A stretch of 27,500 nucleotides of DNA from Chrysomallon squamiferum (taxonomy: Eukaryota > Mollusca > Gastropoda > Neomphalida > Peltospiridae). Of this stretch, positions 1 to 11,760 are shown one piece after another. Position numbers and translations under genes: made by a program. The first letter of the stretch is position 1. Each line of letters starts with the position of its first letter. A model generated the notes under the pieces. It was given only the letters and a program-made list of their open reading frames with translations, did no database searches and was not told the origin of the DNA. The stretch spans positions 8,517,489 through 8,544,988 of the forward strand of contig CM022669.1 in the NCBI GenBank assembly GCA_012295275.1, written 5' to 3'.

Positions 1-546
1 AACAAAACAAGAATTACCCTGGGATACATTCTGTCACTTCTGCAGGAGCCTGTTGGTAGCTAAGTCTTGAAAAGTGAAAGCATAACAAGGACTTACATTC
101 ATTATCTATCCCAAAAACGTGGCGTGGGTATTATTTACATGTGTGACTGTAGTCACAACAAAAACTCCCACATACCTAGTTAATAAGCATGACAGTTCAG
201 TTATCAGCCTGTCAGGCAGGTAGCAGGTTAAGACAGGAGTTGTTCCGACAAAGCTTCTCACATAACAAGCGTGTATGTCAAAACACAGGTGCCAAAGTAG
301 TATCGCAACACGGAGAAGACAGAAATAGCGCAACATGGTGCGGACAGAAAACGTTCACAACTCACATAGCGGGCCGGGCGGGCAGGTCACCACGAGGGTC
401 ACCGAGGGCGTAAATGTGTTCTTTGTGTGTGTGTGGGGGGGGCTAATTATTTTTTCTTATCAAATGATTGGCTAAATTAGGTTATCTTTGATGATTAGCC
501 CACTCGTCTGACCTTATTAACCCTGTGCTAACTCGATTGTTTTCAG
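1..546 (+). other. 5' flank or intron upstream of first visible Ig-gene exon
   Basis: No exon is recognised here. Exon A starts in phase 1, so at least one upstream coding exon, presumably carrying the signal peptide, must exist and probably lies outside the window. A GC-richer patch at about 340-412 and a short GT/G run near 425-441 stand out from the AT-rich background. The ATG at 189 leads to a frame that could splice at a GTAGCA site after ten residues. That peptide lacks a hydrophobic core, so I do not accept it as the signal exon. Confidence 0.5.
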
Positions 547-668
547 GTATTGGATTTCTCGCTGAAGACTCCAGGCCCGAGTTTCTGCCTTCGAGACGGA
601 ATGTGACGGTGGAGAGGGGGAGGCTGGCTGTGTTACCCTGCAGGGTGAGCAATCTCGGCAAACGACAG
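547..668 (+). CDS. Ig gene exon A: N-terminal half of the V/I-set Ig domain
   Basis: The acceptor is ttgttttcag and the donor is CAG|GTGAGT. The exon is 122 nt: two bases finishing a codon, then 40 codons, leaving in phase 0. The visible peptide begins IGFLAEDSRPEF, which looks like the mature N-terminus after a signal peptide encoded upstream. It continues through strands A and B with RRNVTVERG and the first Ig cysteine in LPCRVSNLGKRQ. NVT is the only clear N-glycosylation sequon in the visible protein. The exon is visibly GC-richer than its surroundings. Its end in the B-C region joins directly to the Trp-bearing strand in exon B. Confidence 0.9.
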
Positions 669-1593
669 GTGAGTTAATTAGTGAGTCACACACAGGTAAA
701 TTGTTAATGAGCGAAACTTGATAAAAGACAGGTGGGGATAATTGCCAGTCGCTCAGGTAGACATGTAATAACAGACTTGTTATCTACCAGGATAAGAATT
801 CTTCTAATTACCTGTTACACGTGTATTTTTATTTTTTGTATCTACAGCAGGCTGTACTGCAAAAAAAAACGAAAAAACACCCAAAACAAACAAAAAACTT
901 CAAAAAAAAAAAAAAAAAAAACAACAGCAAACAAAACAAATAAACAGCCAAAAATAAATAAATAAATAAAAACAACAGATATGGGCTCTTGCCAAACACA
1001 GCTATGCTTATAATTAGCAGGAATGCTTTGATATTTTTTTAACATATTATAAATACTTTTGTCATAAAGATAATTAAAATAACTGATGCAAACAGCCTCA
1101 ACACATTGTGATTTTTCATTCTAACCGATTACCTCGATACGTTAATAGCAACCAATCTTCCCTAACAATAAAGTGTGTCTGCCCGCAAGATGACATTTTT
1201 GTCATTTATCATTTTTATGCCCAGTAAGTCACTAAATATCCCCTCCAGACTGAGTAAAATTAATTCAAATCTCGCACATCCTCTGGCGATGCACACAAAC
1301 ACATCATGGACAGCAGATACTAGCTCTACTCTAACTCCTCATCGCTGACACCACATAATGTGTCTCTTTAACTGGAGAGTGTTTCACTTAGAGCGGTCTC
1401 ACGCCAGTGTTAGTGACACTAAACCCGTGTCTCTGATAATTCTGCCTGCCAGTGCTCTCTCACAGACTCTGCTCATTACACAGCTATTAATAAAACTGCG
1501 TATGCAATTACTGCATGCAGCAAACACACACACACACACAAGCCTGTCAGCTTGCTGCTTCCTCACACAGTTCAGCTTGTTTTAGAGGGTATT

Positions 1594-2180
1594 AGAGATA
1601 TTTTATGGTTTTTATAGATTATTAGAGATTTTTTGAAAATGATTTTGTAGATAATCAAAATTTTTAAAAATGATTTTATAGATAATTAGAGATTTTTTAA
1701 TGATTTTATATATAATTAGAGATTTTTTAATAATTTTGTATATAATTAGAGATTTTTTAATGATTTTATAGATATTTAAGAGATTTTTTTAATGATTTTG
1801 TATATAATTAGAGATTTTTTAATGATTTTTTTATAGATTTTTATATGATTTTTTAATGATTTTGTATATAATTAGAGATTTTTTAATGATTTTGTATATA
1901 ATTAGAGATTTTTTTTAATGATTTTGCATATAATTACAGATTTTTCTAATGATTTTATATATAATTACAGATTTCTTAATGATTTTATATATAATTTAAA
2001 GATTTTTCTAATGATTTTTGTATATAATTAGAGAATGTTTTTATTGATTTTGTATATAATTTAAAGATTTTTTAATGGTTTTATAGATAATAAGAAATTT
2101 TTTCAACAATTTTATAGATAATTACAGATTTGTTTAAAAATACTCTTGTAGAGATAGATATTTTATGTTTAAGTAAATAA
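1594..2180. repeat. AT-rich minisatellite, about 30-bp unit
   Basis: The phrase GATTTTTTAA followed by tgattttatatataattaga recurs, with copies at 1691, 1721 and 1751 exactly 30 bases apart. Drifting copies with small insertions continue to about 2180, for roughly 18 units in all. Copies vary mainly in the central TATA/GTATA stretch and in T-run length. Confidence 0.85.
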
Positions 2181-2221
2181 TTAGAGATACTTTTTATCTG
2201 TGAAAATTAAATAATTCAATT

Positions 2222-2224
<3 letters not shown>

Positions 2225-2317
<93 letters not shown>
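2225..2317. repeat. (CA)n microsatellite
   Basis: This is a nearly perfect AC tract with one CATA interruption near 2277-2281. It directly follows the 30-bp minisatellite. Confidence 0.95.
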
Positions 2318-2319
<2 letters not shown>

Positions 2320-2960
2320 AGACAAAGACAAACAGAAACAAATGAAGAACAAAACCCAGAGCACTAATGGTTAAACAAGTGCACCAATGTTAATCTACAT
2401 CACATTTAACACAGAGTTACATAACATCTCCTCCCTATCTTATTTTCCCCTTAACGTGTTCCTGCAATCTGCAATAAATCTTTTTCTCTTGTTTAACAAT
2501 GGCAGGGGCTGGAGGGGTGGTCCAACATAAACAAGCGCAGTTAACATAACTCACTGGACCCAGGGGAGAAGTGTTCAGATAGGCCTGCGTATAAAACAGT
2601 TTGATTTAACCACGTTAATAGTCCACAAGATGAATTGCTCTATTTGTCAAGTGTCGCAACAAGGATGTGCCACTGTGTGCTGGAACTGAGATATATGGCA
2701 GCGTTTCCAAGATACTCTCCATATCAGTCCAGATGCCCTCTCACCTCCCCAAAGTGTGTTTTAAACACTCCAGTGATTCTTTATATCTGGGTTGGTTTTT
2801 TTTTTTTTTTATATTTTTATCTTATCTTCTCTTTTTATCAATCTTTTTTTTTTTTACTTTTAGTTTTTTAGTTTTTTATTTATTAATAGCAGGTGTTGAT
2901 TGATGGAGATGAAAGTGCAGTTTTTCTTTTTCTTTATATACTCTGAATAATCCTGGTAAT

Positions 2961-3030
2961 ACATACATACATACATACATATATACATACATATATCTGT
3001 ATAAACATACATACACACACATATCTGTAT

Positions 3031-3063
<33 letters not shown>
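2961..3063. repeat. (CATA)n then (CA)n compound repeat
   Basis: A run of ACAT/ATAC units is followed by two copies of ATATCTGTATAAACA and then a CA tract. The duplicated ATATCTGTATAAACA phrase suggests a small local duplication within the microsatellite. Confidence 0.85.
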
Positions 3064-3066
<3 letters not shown>

Positions 3067-3149
3067 AACTGATGTTAATGAAGATGCACTTACTCATATG
3101 CTTCTTGTTCAACAGACACAACACAGATACACATATACTCACAATATGA

Positions 3150-3311
<162 letters not shown>

Positions 3312-3479
3312 TGAACCAACCCCACAAAGACACATACATCAACAATTAAATTCATTATGCTTGAAGAATTACTCTTCCTCTTTTCAAACTTCAAGTTCTG
3401 ACCCTGAAAGCTATCTCTGTTCCTGGTGCTGGTGTCAAAAAAAAAGAAGAAAATAAATGAGGCTGCTTGTTTAACTGAT

Positions 3480-4060
3480 GGATCTTTTTTTAAACTGTTT
3501 GGAAGTGAGACATAAAACAGAGAAAAGGTTTTAAAAAAATTAACTTTTTTTTTTTTTTTTTTTTAATTGGAATGAAAGAATGAAAAGAATTTCTGAAAAA
3601 AAAAAAAGACAAAAGATTATGATGTTAAATTTGTGTATCTTAATTTTTTTTTAATGTTTTTAGTTTAATTTTAAATGATGCCAATAAATAAATAAATAAA
3701 TAATAATCTAAAAGACAGGATGGTAAAAAAGTTAAATAGTGAAAATTATCATCATGAGTTAAAATTAAAATAATCTTTCTAAACTGTTTAAAATCAATAA
3801 CATTAAAAATGTTTTAAAAATTATGAAATAAAATCAATAAAATTTTTAAAATTATGAAATAAAAACAAAAACAGAAATAGAAAAAACATTAATAAATTAG
3901 TAAAATATAAAAAAATAAATAAAATAAAATAACAAAAAAAAAATGAAATAAAATTTTAAACATTTAAAATTTTTCAAACAAATAAAAAAAGTTTTAAAAC
4001 TAAAAAAAAAATTTTTTAATTTTTTTAAGAAGATTATTTAGCTGAATTGTCTAAATTAAT
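3480..4060. repeat. AT-rich low-complexity block with poly-A/T runs
   Basis: The block contains long T runs at about 3546-3564, A runs near 3598-3607, an AAAT tract near 3685-3702, and repeated AAAAT/TTTTA words. No coding potential is seen. Confidence 0.8.
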
Positions 4061-4421
4061 CTCATTATAACATTCTGTGAGTTTGTACAGTTTTAAATAA
4101 AAGGATCAAAACCGCTGATGAGGATTATGGAAACGAGCTTTCAAAAGAAGAGATTGTTCCTGACACATTCTTTTCAGAGAAAAACCTCCACCATGACACA
4201 TCTGTGAGTCACTGGCACATTTCAGCAGAAACATCACAAACAATCAAACAAACTGTTATTTCTGACCGAAAGACATAGTAACCCTACTCAGACATCAAAA
4301 CGTTTAACATCTAGTTTAATGATTAAGAAAACTGTACACGAGAATGCAAAAACTGCTGGTGTCACATTGTCTATTCTGTCATGTTTTGTATGCATCTTCA
4401 TGTAGCATGTTTTTATTTCAG

Positions 4422-4529
4422 GTTACAATCTGCGGGAGAAAGTCGGGTCTGATTTACAGTGAACAGGCAGCAGCACACATTTCTTACACCTGTTACTTCA
4501 CTATCTCATTATGTAGACAGTCTGTCACA
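4422..4529 (+). CDS. Candidate cassette exon in intron A-B (weak)
   Basis: The acceptor is TTTTTATTTCAG and the donor is ACA|GTGAGA. The 108-nt interval is open in phase 0 and would insert 36 residues, starting VTICGRKSGLIYSEQ and containing three cysteines, between exons A and B without changing frame. The insertion would fall in the B-C loop of the Ig domain. The peptide has no recognisable homology to Ig strands, and splice-like sites occur by chance at this intron length, so this is a hypothesis only. Confidence 0.2.
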
Positions 4530-4568
4530 GTGAGATAGCACTTGATGGATCTCACATCATATCAGATT

Positions 4569-4745
4569 AAACCATCCATCCATCCTTTCATTCATTCATT
4601 CATTCATCCTTCCACCGGTCCATCCTTCCATCCTTTCATTCATTCATTCATCATCTTCCATCCATCCATTCATTCATCCATCCATCCTCCATCCATCCAT
4701 TCATTCAATCATCCTTCCATCCTTTTATTCATTTCATTCATTTTC
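4569..4745. repeat. Compound tetranucleotide repeat (CATC)n/(ATTC)n
   Basis: Alternating CCAT and TTCA units with shared drift between the two motifs. The apparent Ser/Ile/His/Pro-rich open frame here is repeat translation. Confidence 0.9.
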
Positions 4746-4899
4746 ATTCATTAAAAAATATTCTACTCCATAAAAAATTCATATTTTCTAATTAAACTAA
4801 ACTCCTTAGAAAACAATTTTCAGTTATTGTTAAAAAAAAATTCTACTCCATAAAATATTTTCATATTTTCTAAATTAAACTAAAAATATATGGCCGACA

Positions 4900-4918
4900 C
4901 CAACCAACCAACCAACCA
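4900..4918. repeat. (CAAC)n short tract
   Basis: Four to five ACCA units, followed by degenerate related sequence to about 4940. Confidence 0.8.
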
Positions 4919-5225
4919 GCAAGCGAACCAGCCTGCCAGACAACCTTTTCCTTCCCGTTATTTCTTCCATTTATTACTTCCAGCCTTTGAGTGACGGCAA
5001 CAAGTAAAATTACCCCGAAATTGTCCCCACTGTTTTATTCATGTAACGTAATTACATAATTATTTAAGCGCAAAGTCGCAGGACAAAAACATATAAACAC
5101 TTCAATTTTCTCTGGTTTATAAAAAAAAAAAAGCCTGTTCTCCGGGACTGACTCCACAAGGAGACAATTAACAAAACCCAGTCAGTGTGGAGTGGAGTGG
5201 ATCAGGCTTTTGAAAAGCAGAAGTA

Positions 5226-5260
5226 TTTTTTTTTTTTTTTTTTTTTTTTTTATATATATA
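5226..5260. repeat. Poly-T followed by (TA)n
   Basis: A run of about 25 T followed by five TA units. It may be the end of a retroposed insertion, but no target-site duplication was identified. Confidence 0.85.
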
Positions 5261-5543
5261 GTCTTTTTTCTTCTTTAATGCGGTCTTTGTTATATTCGCC
5301 ATGTTTTTAATATTCTCCACCAGTCTGATTTACAGCCGACACCCGAGTCGTATCTTTCCATTTTCCTAATCATTTTCTTTCCGGTTTGATTGTTTGATGT
5401 GAGAGGCAGGATAATGCGAAGACATGTGATCAAATAATTGTGAAACTCTGCCGCAGCCAATTTTGGGTGGAATATTTTACACAATATCGATTGTCGAAGA
5501 CGATTAAATGGATGTTAATAATTATGATTGGTCTGGGGAGGAA

Positions 5544-5660
5544 TTTTTTTTTTTTTTTTTTTTTTTTCCTCTCTGTACACAGAAACCTCTTATGTTATTA
5601 TTAATAATAGTAATGATGATGATGATGATGATGATGATGATAATGATGATAATGATGATA
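5544..5660. repeat. Poly-T, then (GAT)n trinucleotide repeat
   Basis: A 24-base T run at 5544-5567. A GAT repeat follows from about 5614 to 5660 and translates as poly-Asp in one frame; it is not a gene. Confidence 0.85.
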
Positions 5661-5799
5661 GGATAATAGTAAATAATAATGACAAGTTCTCCACATTAAA
5701 ATTTCTGTCTCTGATCAGATGGCACTATTCCTATTTTCTAAAGCACCTCTTAATTGTCTTCGTATCAGTATTAAGTGATTTTTTTTTTGGTCATGCCTG

Positions 5800-6090
5800 T
5801 TAGTAATAGTTGTATTAATAGTAGGACTAGTGGTAGTAACAGTTGTAGTAGCGGTAATAGTAATAGTTGTAGAAGTAGTAGTCATAATAGTAGTATAGTT
5901 GTCCCAAAATAAGAGATATGTATAAGATGAATAAATGAATAAATAAACAAACAAATAAACAAATAAATAGATAAAATAAATAAATAAATAGATAAAATAA
6001 ATAAATAAATAAAACGATAAAATAAAATCAAATAAAATCAAATAAAATCAAATTAAATTAAATTAAATTAAATTAAATAAATAAAAAACC
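5800..6090. repeat. Imperfect (GTA)n then (AAAT)n low-complexity tract
   Basis: From 5800 to about 5905 there are degenerate TAG/GTA triplets. From about 5930 to 6088 there are AAAT/AATAA units, including AAATC and AAATT variants in short homogeneous blocks. Confidence 0.8.
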
Positions 6091-6779
6091 AATTATATTT
6101 TTGTCTGTTTTATTATTTATTAATAATTTTGTCCGGCTTTGTCTCCAAGAGACAGAAACCACTTTATAAAACAAAAGCAATTTTCATCAAAGACAGATCA
6201 GGTTTTCAGCTTGGTTCAACTTTGGGACAGATCTGCAGATCATGTTGGCACTTAAAGTGTTAATTGGTGGTGGCAGCAGTGGGATATGGGAGATAGGAAC
6301 TGATTAATCACGACTTTGATCACGAAGAATGTCTGACCATGTGTTCACTGCACGCACTTTTGATTTCCTTACACTGTACACAGCAAACTTGGGGAGTTTG
6401 AAAGATTACACTATTGTATTATTTATTAAACTGTGCTGAATATTACATTAAGATTGCGACTCTTACATTAAAATTTATGCAATGTTTTCCCTCCTGGCAT
6501 TTTCTTTTAATGTTTTTTTTCTTAACTAAAAATGCATTAAATTTGCAAAGTTTGAAAAAATTTTATTTAATTATTGTTATTGGATGTTCTGCCACACACA
6601 GTAAAAAATAACGTTCAAGATTTTTTTTCCTTCTGTTTTGGCACTTTGATTTCATGTTTTCTTTACTGTACTTGACTATTGTGAGGAGTTTGAAAAATTA
6701 CACAGGTATCTGAACTGGAAATACTGTCACATGCACTAATAATTAAGAATGTGTCATCATGCAATAAAAATGTCATTAT

Positions 6780-7130
6780 TATATGGATATATGTTTAGAG
6801 ATATATAGATTATGTGATGAATTGCCACAGATATTAAAAATTTCTTGAAAATATTTTAAAAAACAAACTTTAGGATAGATTTACACTGATATGGAGAATA
6901 AATGATATATCTCCACAGACATACGGATTACATAGATATATTTTCAGCAGATGCAAAAATTAGGCCTATATGAAATATTTCCATACATATAAAAGATACA
7001 TGGATATATTTCCACAGATACTGAAATTACATGTATATCTCTCCAAAGTCATGTTATATATTTATGTTAAATATTTCCACAGATAGAGAGATTATTTGAA
7101 TATATTACAGAAAGTATTTTATAATTATCT
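6780..7130. repeat. Degenerate repeat around TTTCCACAGATA
   Basis: The phrases GCCACAGATA, CTCCACAGACAT, TTCCACAGATAC and TTCCACAGATAG recur at about 6823, 6911, 7010 and 7075. Each is preceded by AT-rich words such as GATATATTT or AAATATTT, and related units lie between them. This looks like an old, diverged tandem array. Confidence 0.5.
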
Positions 7131-7525
7131 GAATACACTAAACATTAGATGGATGTAGTTTTTTCTATCCTATCATCACCATGAAGCAGAATATTTACAA
7201 AAAACTAATATTAATATATAATAAAATAAACACACAAATAAAAGATATGGAATACATACACAGACATAGACTCACTTAGATATATACATGCATAGACTTA
7301 GATACACACACACAACATCCTTATATACATACACAATAAACATGTATAAAAATTAAAAAAACAAAAACAAAAAAAAACAAAAACATTTGATAATATAAAA
7401 AAAAAAATAACATAAATAAATAATGAAACATTTTTACTGCAAGTGTTTGCATTATAATACGCTTGACAATTTCTCAAACTCTACCAAACCTGTAAGTACA
7501 GTTTTCTTTGTTATTAAACGGTCAT

Positions 7526-7552
7526 ATTTTTTTTTTTTTTTTTTTTTTTTTT
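7526..7552. repeat. Poly-T tract
   Basis: About 25 consecutive T bases followed by CAACAG. Confidence 0.9.
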
Positions 7553-7947
7553 CAACAGACTGGGCAAGTTTATTGATTAATCATTTAAATGAATCTCAGA
7601 TGGTTTGTTGGCAAACACACAGAGTAATTACATCTTCATCTCTTTATTTATTATAACCATTTCTTGTTGACACACAGCTTCTTCCAGCTCTCTATTAAAG
7701 CCCAAATGAGATGTGCTGGGTTGCTGGATCAAATCTCCGCAGTGCATACTACACTGTTTCTTGTTATAGCCAGTGTGATGTGCCTGGTTTGTACAAAGAT
7801 AATGAATAGTGTGCGTTGATGAAAGAAACTTGTGAAAAAAATTTCTGGATGCTTTCTGATAAATTGTAGGCCATGATAGTGTATGATTTTTTTTTTTCCT
7901 TTTTTGTTGTCATCAGAATAAAGTATTATAAATAAAATTAAAAACTA

Positions 7948-8029
<82 letters not shown>

Positions 8030-8050
8030 AAATAAATAAATAAATAAATA
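7948..8050. repeat. (AAT)n followed by (AAAT)n
   Basis: About 25 AAT units run from 7948 to 8022, followed by AAAT units. This is a pure microsatellite. Confidence 0.95.
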
Positions 8051-8772
8051 CAAATACCAAAATGAAACTCATAAAATGATTTGACTGATGTTAAAATGTA
8101 CTGAACTATTAAAATAAACTTTCAGTCTCCTTTTAGTGATTTTCACAAAATTATTTGCCCAACACAACTCACACTCCATGACTGTTTTATCAAATATGTT
8201 TCAAGTTACCTTTCTTTTTATTTATTTTTCTTTCTTTTGGCTGGAAATGATTGTGACTGAGTGAGTAACATGAACTATATTTAAAACAAAAGTACATACA
8301 GCAAATACCTCAAACCATCTAACCATCATCACAGTAGAAAGAGAAAAATGTCTAAAATCTCTTTTGAAAAGATAACCAAGTTGTAAACTTTTTTTTAAAA
8401 ATATACACCAAACATCTGGTTTATATGACATCCTTGTGCTATGATACATCTTCATCTATCAGCAGAAAATATTCTACATTTTTGGCTACTTCACACTTAG
8501 AAAAACCGTGCCATCGGCACAAAAATTCAACACTGACTGAGTCGAGAATTTTACTTCTTGTAAACAAAATGTCAAAAAGAGAGTTTTATGTTTTTTTTCT
8601 ATCTCTGTCTCTCTCTCTCTCTTGTCTAACTCTGTCTGCTGTGTTGTGATATCTTCATCAGTTCATGACAGGTGGCCTATTTTCTATTTATGTAAAATAA
8701 AAATAAAAATAAATAAAAAAGTTAGTTGTTTTCAGTTTTATCAGCTTTATAGAGAATATTTTCAACATTTAA

Positions 8773-8850
8773 TGAAGTGTAGTGGTTAGAGTGATCATTT
8801 CATGTTGAAGTTTTACAGGTTCAGTCATTCTCAGTGCCTTTTTTCATGAT
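8773..8850 (+). repeat. tRNA-like relic, possible SINE head
   Basis: The sequence GTAGTGGTTAGAGTGATC resembles the D-arm/A-box region of a tRNA. About 25 bases later, ACAGGTTCAGTCATTCTC resembles a T-arm/B-box (GGTTCRANNC type). The spacing fits a tRNA, but the acceptor stem does not pair well and a T run follows. I read it as a decayed tRNA-derived SINE or tRNA pseudogene rather than an active tRNA. Confidence 0.35.
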
Positions 8851-9154
8851 ATTTGTTTGTTTTCCTGTTTATGGGTAGTTACTTATAAGAAATCTTGCCT
8901 TGCTGAAGAGTGATAAGAGTAACCCTTAAAATGATGGCAGCTATTTTCTGCTGTCATACCATCATAAAACAGAAACAAAAATAATAATAAAAAAAAACAA
9001 AGATTAAAAAAGAACATCCAGTGAATCGGTTTTGTCACTATAAAGACAAAATTAATGTTGCTGCTTTTTCCATTCCAACTACTAATGTACATAAACATTT
9101 ATATAGAACAAGAAAAAAAAAACAACACCCTTTATGTCTTTTCTTTGTTTTTTT

Positions 9155-9190
9155 TTATATATATATATATATATATATAAAAAAAAAACA
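9155..9190. repeat. (TA)n tract flanked by T and A runs
   Basis: A T run, about a dozen TA units and an A run together form a near-palindromic low-complexity block about 90 bases upstream of exon B. Confidence 0.85.
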
Positions 9191-9277
9191 TGGAGACTCA
9201 GTAAAAAATGTCAAATGCTTCTTAATCCATTTATCCGATATTTGACATTAAATTAATTTAAATTTTCATATTTGTAG

Positions 9278-9497
9278 GTTGCCTGGCGACGCCTCAAAGA
9301 CAACCGATTTCTGACGGTTGGCAAGGTGACGTGGATCAAAGACTCCCGGCTTCTGGTTGAGTACGTGCAGCCCAACCCAAAGGTCTCTGAGTGGAACCTG
9401 CTCATAAAGAATGTCGACAAATCATCAGCTGGGAGATATGAGTGTCAGATCACCTCGATGAAGAAAAATACTCACATTGTGCAGCTCAATGTTATAG
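9278..9497 (+). CDS. Ig gene exon B: C-terminal half of the V/I-set Ig domain
   Basis: The acceptor is tatttgtag and the donor is ATAG|GTACGT. The exon is 220 nt, enters in phase 0 and leaves in phase 1. It opens VAWRRLKDNRFLTVGKV, whose Trp is the Ig core tryptophan (exon residue 3). It continues through WIKDSRLLVEY and SEWNLLIKNVDKSSAGRYEC, where the second Ig cysteine is exon residue 56, and ends in the G strand VQLNVI. The L-T-V-G and S-E-W-N-L words are typical of Dpr/zig-8/lachesin first Ig domains. A phase-1 exit after the domain is the usual Ig-module boundary. An open frame starting at an internal Met and running through the donor is a truncated reading of this exon. Confidence 0.93.
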
Positions 9498-9630
9498 GTA
9501 CGTACGTGCTACGTTTTTTCAGTGTGTTGTATAGGTAATGTGAAGTTTTGAATATCTTTCAGTCTCAGGTGGTTTATTGTATAAAAGGTGTGGGTAATAG
9601 GTAGTATTGCTGACTCAGATATAATGTGCC

Positions 9631-9632
<2 letters not shown>

Positions 9633-9674
<42 letters not shown>
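9633..9674. repeat. (CA)n microsatellite
   Basis: A pure CA tract just downstream of exon B, leading into a GA tract. Confidence 0.95.
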
Positions 9675-9678
<4 letters not shown>

Positions 9679-9685
9679 TCCAGAG

Positions 9686-9952
<267 letters not shown>

Positions 9953-10007
9953 ATGCATGCTAAGTATTTAATGGTTTCTGTAAACCAACCATTTTAATTT
10001 GAAACAC

Positions 10008-10047
<40 letters not shown>

Positions 10048-10068
10048 ATCATTATTATTATTATTATT
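10008..10068. repeat. (ATT)n microsatellite
   Basis: A TTA trinucleotide repeat with one AATATC interruption. Confidence 0.9.
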
Positions 10069-10428
10069 TAAAACAATTCATTCAGTGTGTTACTATTAAC
10101 AATATTATCAGTCAAACAACTTTTAAAAAAAAAATATTTGCACTTTCTGTACCTGCCCTGATGATCTTTTCTTAGTGTTTTACAAAGGTTAACATAACCT
10201 TTCATCACGTAAGAATTTTATTATTGTTTTTAGTGTTTTTCTCCCACTGCCATGCACAAACCATTGCATGTTGACTTAACATTTAGCAACAAAAAAAGGG
10301 CCAGAAGACCTCACAACAACTTCATCAGCAAATGAATGAGAGAAAACAAAACAGTCATTGAAATACGCGTAATGTGTTTCTTGAGTAACAGGAACTGACA
10401 TTAGACAGAACGATAATTTTTTTTTTCT

Positions 10429-10450
10429 TTCTTTCTTTCTTTCTTTCTTT
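10429..10450. repeat. (TTTC)n short tract
   Basis: Five to six CTTT units following a T run. Confidence 0.85.
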
Positions 10451-11437
10451 ACCCAGTTTTATTTTTCTTATGACACTTTGATTTCAAAGACTGTTATTTT
10501 ATATTTCAATGTATTTCCCATGAGAGTTGTTTTATATTCAGGTGGATTTTCAGTCGCATAAATGAAATTAGAAAAAAGATATATTTGGAAGAAGTGATGT
10601 GACTGAAAGATTTCAGAGATGATAGGATCGTGTTTTTTAAAAAAATAGTTAATTTTGCTACTGTTCTTTTTATTTATTTATTATTATTATTATTATTTTT
10701 TTTTTAGCTAAGATATTAAAATATATTCATTCTGGCTTTTTATTATATATATTTTACATAGTTTTCTTTTCTATTGTCATGAATTTATAGAGAACACTTT
10801 GTGAAATTCTTTGTGTAAATTTCGATGCTGTTACAGAAATTACCATAAGTCCAAATCATATATACTTTAAAAAGTAATTATCCTCAATATATATTAATGA
10901 AATAGTTTTATATTTAAAGCCCAACAGTCATAAAAAAAAAAAAATATCTAACAAATACTCAGTACCCACATTTCAAAATTTGTGATGAACATTAAACTTT
11001 AGAATTTTATTCTGATCTGATGAACAGTTTTTATTACGTTTGCAACAATGTATCAGAGAGGTTTTTTGTCCTGTCTTGAAAAAAAAAACAATTCATCATT
11101 TCTCTGAGAGTGTTATGTAACCAGACAAGCCATCACACAAGTCAGTGTATTTAAAACAACCATTACTTTCTGTTTCACTCCTATAAACACATTCTGTTAC
11201 TTACTGGGTACCCCATTCAGAATGAGACTGTGACAAATGTAACGCGAAAAGACTCGGACGCAAATACTGCTGTTTCATGCTCAAAGTGTTTAATACAAAT
11301 CTCCAGCAACTTATAGTAATGGATGTTTGGCTGAATCTCGTTATTTGGTGATTTTCCGAGTAACTGAAACCAGAGTTGAAAATAATTGTTGTGTTTGAAA
11401 TACAGAAACTGTATTAACTCTGACAAGGTTTGACATT

Positions 11438-11760
11438 TGATATCCAAATTAAAGCTGTGCATACAACAGTGTTATTTTACTACATTATGTCAGTAGACCT
11501 TCGTAACTCAAGTTTAAAACGTTAAAATATAATACTTGATATCCAAATTAATGTTGTGAACACAATAGCATTATTTTACCAAATTATGTCAGTAGATTGT
11601 CATACTCACTTTTCATAACTCAAGTTTAAAACATAAAATATAATACTTGATATCCAAATTAATGTTGTGAATACAATAGCATTATTTTACCAAATTTGAT
11701 TATCATATGAATTTTCATAATTAAAGTTAAAAATCTAAAATATTTCATAAAAGAATTATA
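11438..11760. repeat. Tandem repeat of about 100-111 bp, three clear copies
   Basis: Units begin TGATATCCAAATTAA at 11438, 11537 and 11648, giving spacings of 99 and 111. Each unit contains CATTATTTTAC, and the first two share ATGTCAGTAGA and AACTCAAGTTTAAAAC. A more diverged fourth copy appears to continue to about 11880. Copies 2 and 3 are the most alike. Confidence 0.85.

Noticed and set aside
189-219. ATG with ten codons then a GTAGCA donor, as the missing signal-peptide exon of the Ig gene
   Set aside because: The phase fits, but the peptide has no hydrophobic core and the donor is weak.
7700-7750. TGGATCAAATCTCCGC as a tRNA B-box
   Set aside because: No A-box or pairing stems are found at the right distance upstream.
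11217-11306. Possible Ig-like stretch after CCCCATTCAG (word VTNVTRKDSDANTAVSC in one frame)
   Set aside because: It is open only in phase 0, while exon B leaves in phase 1. In phase 1 it meets a stop at once, and no donor or Trp/Cys pattern follows.
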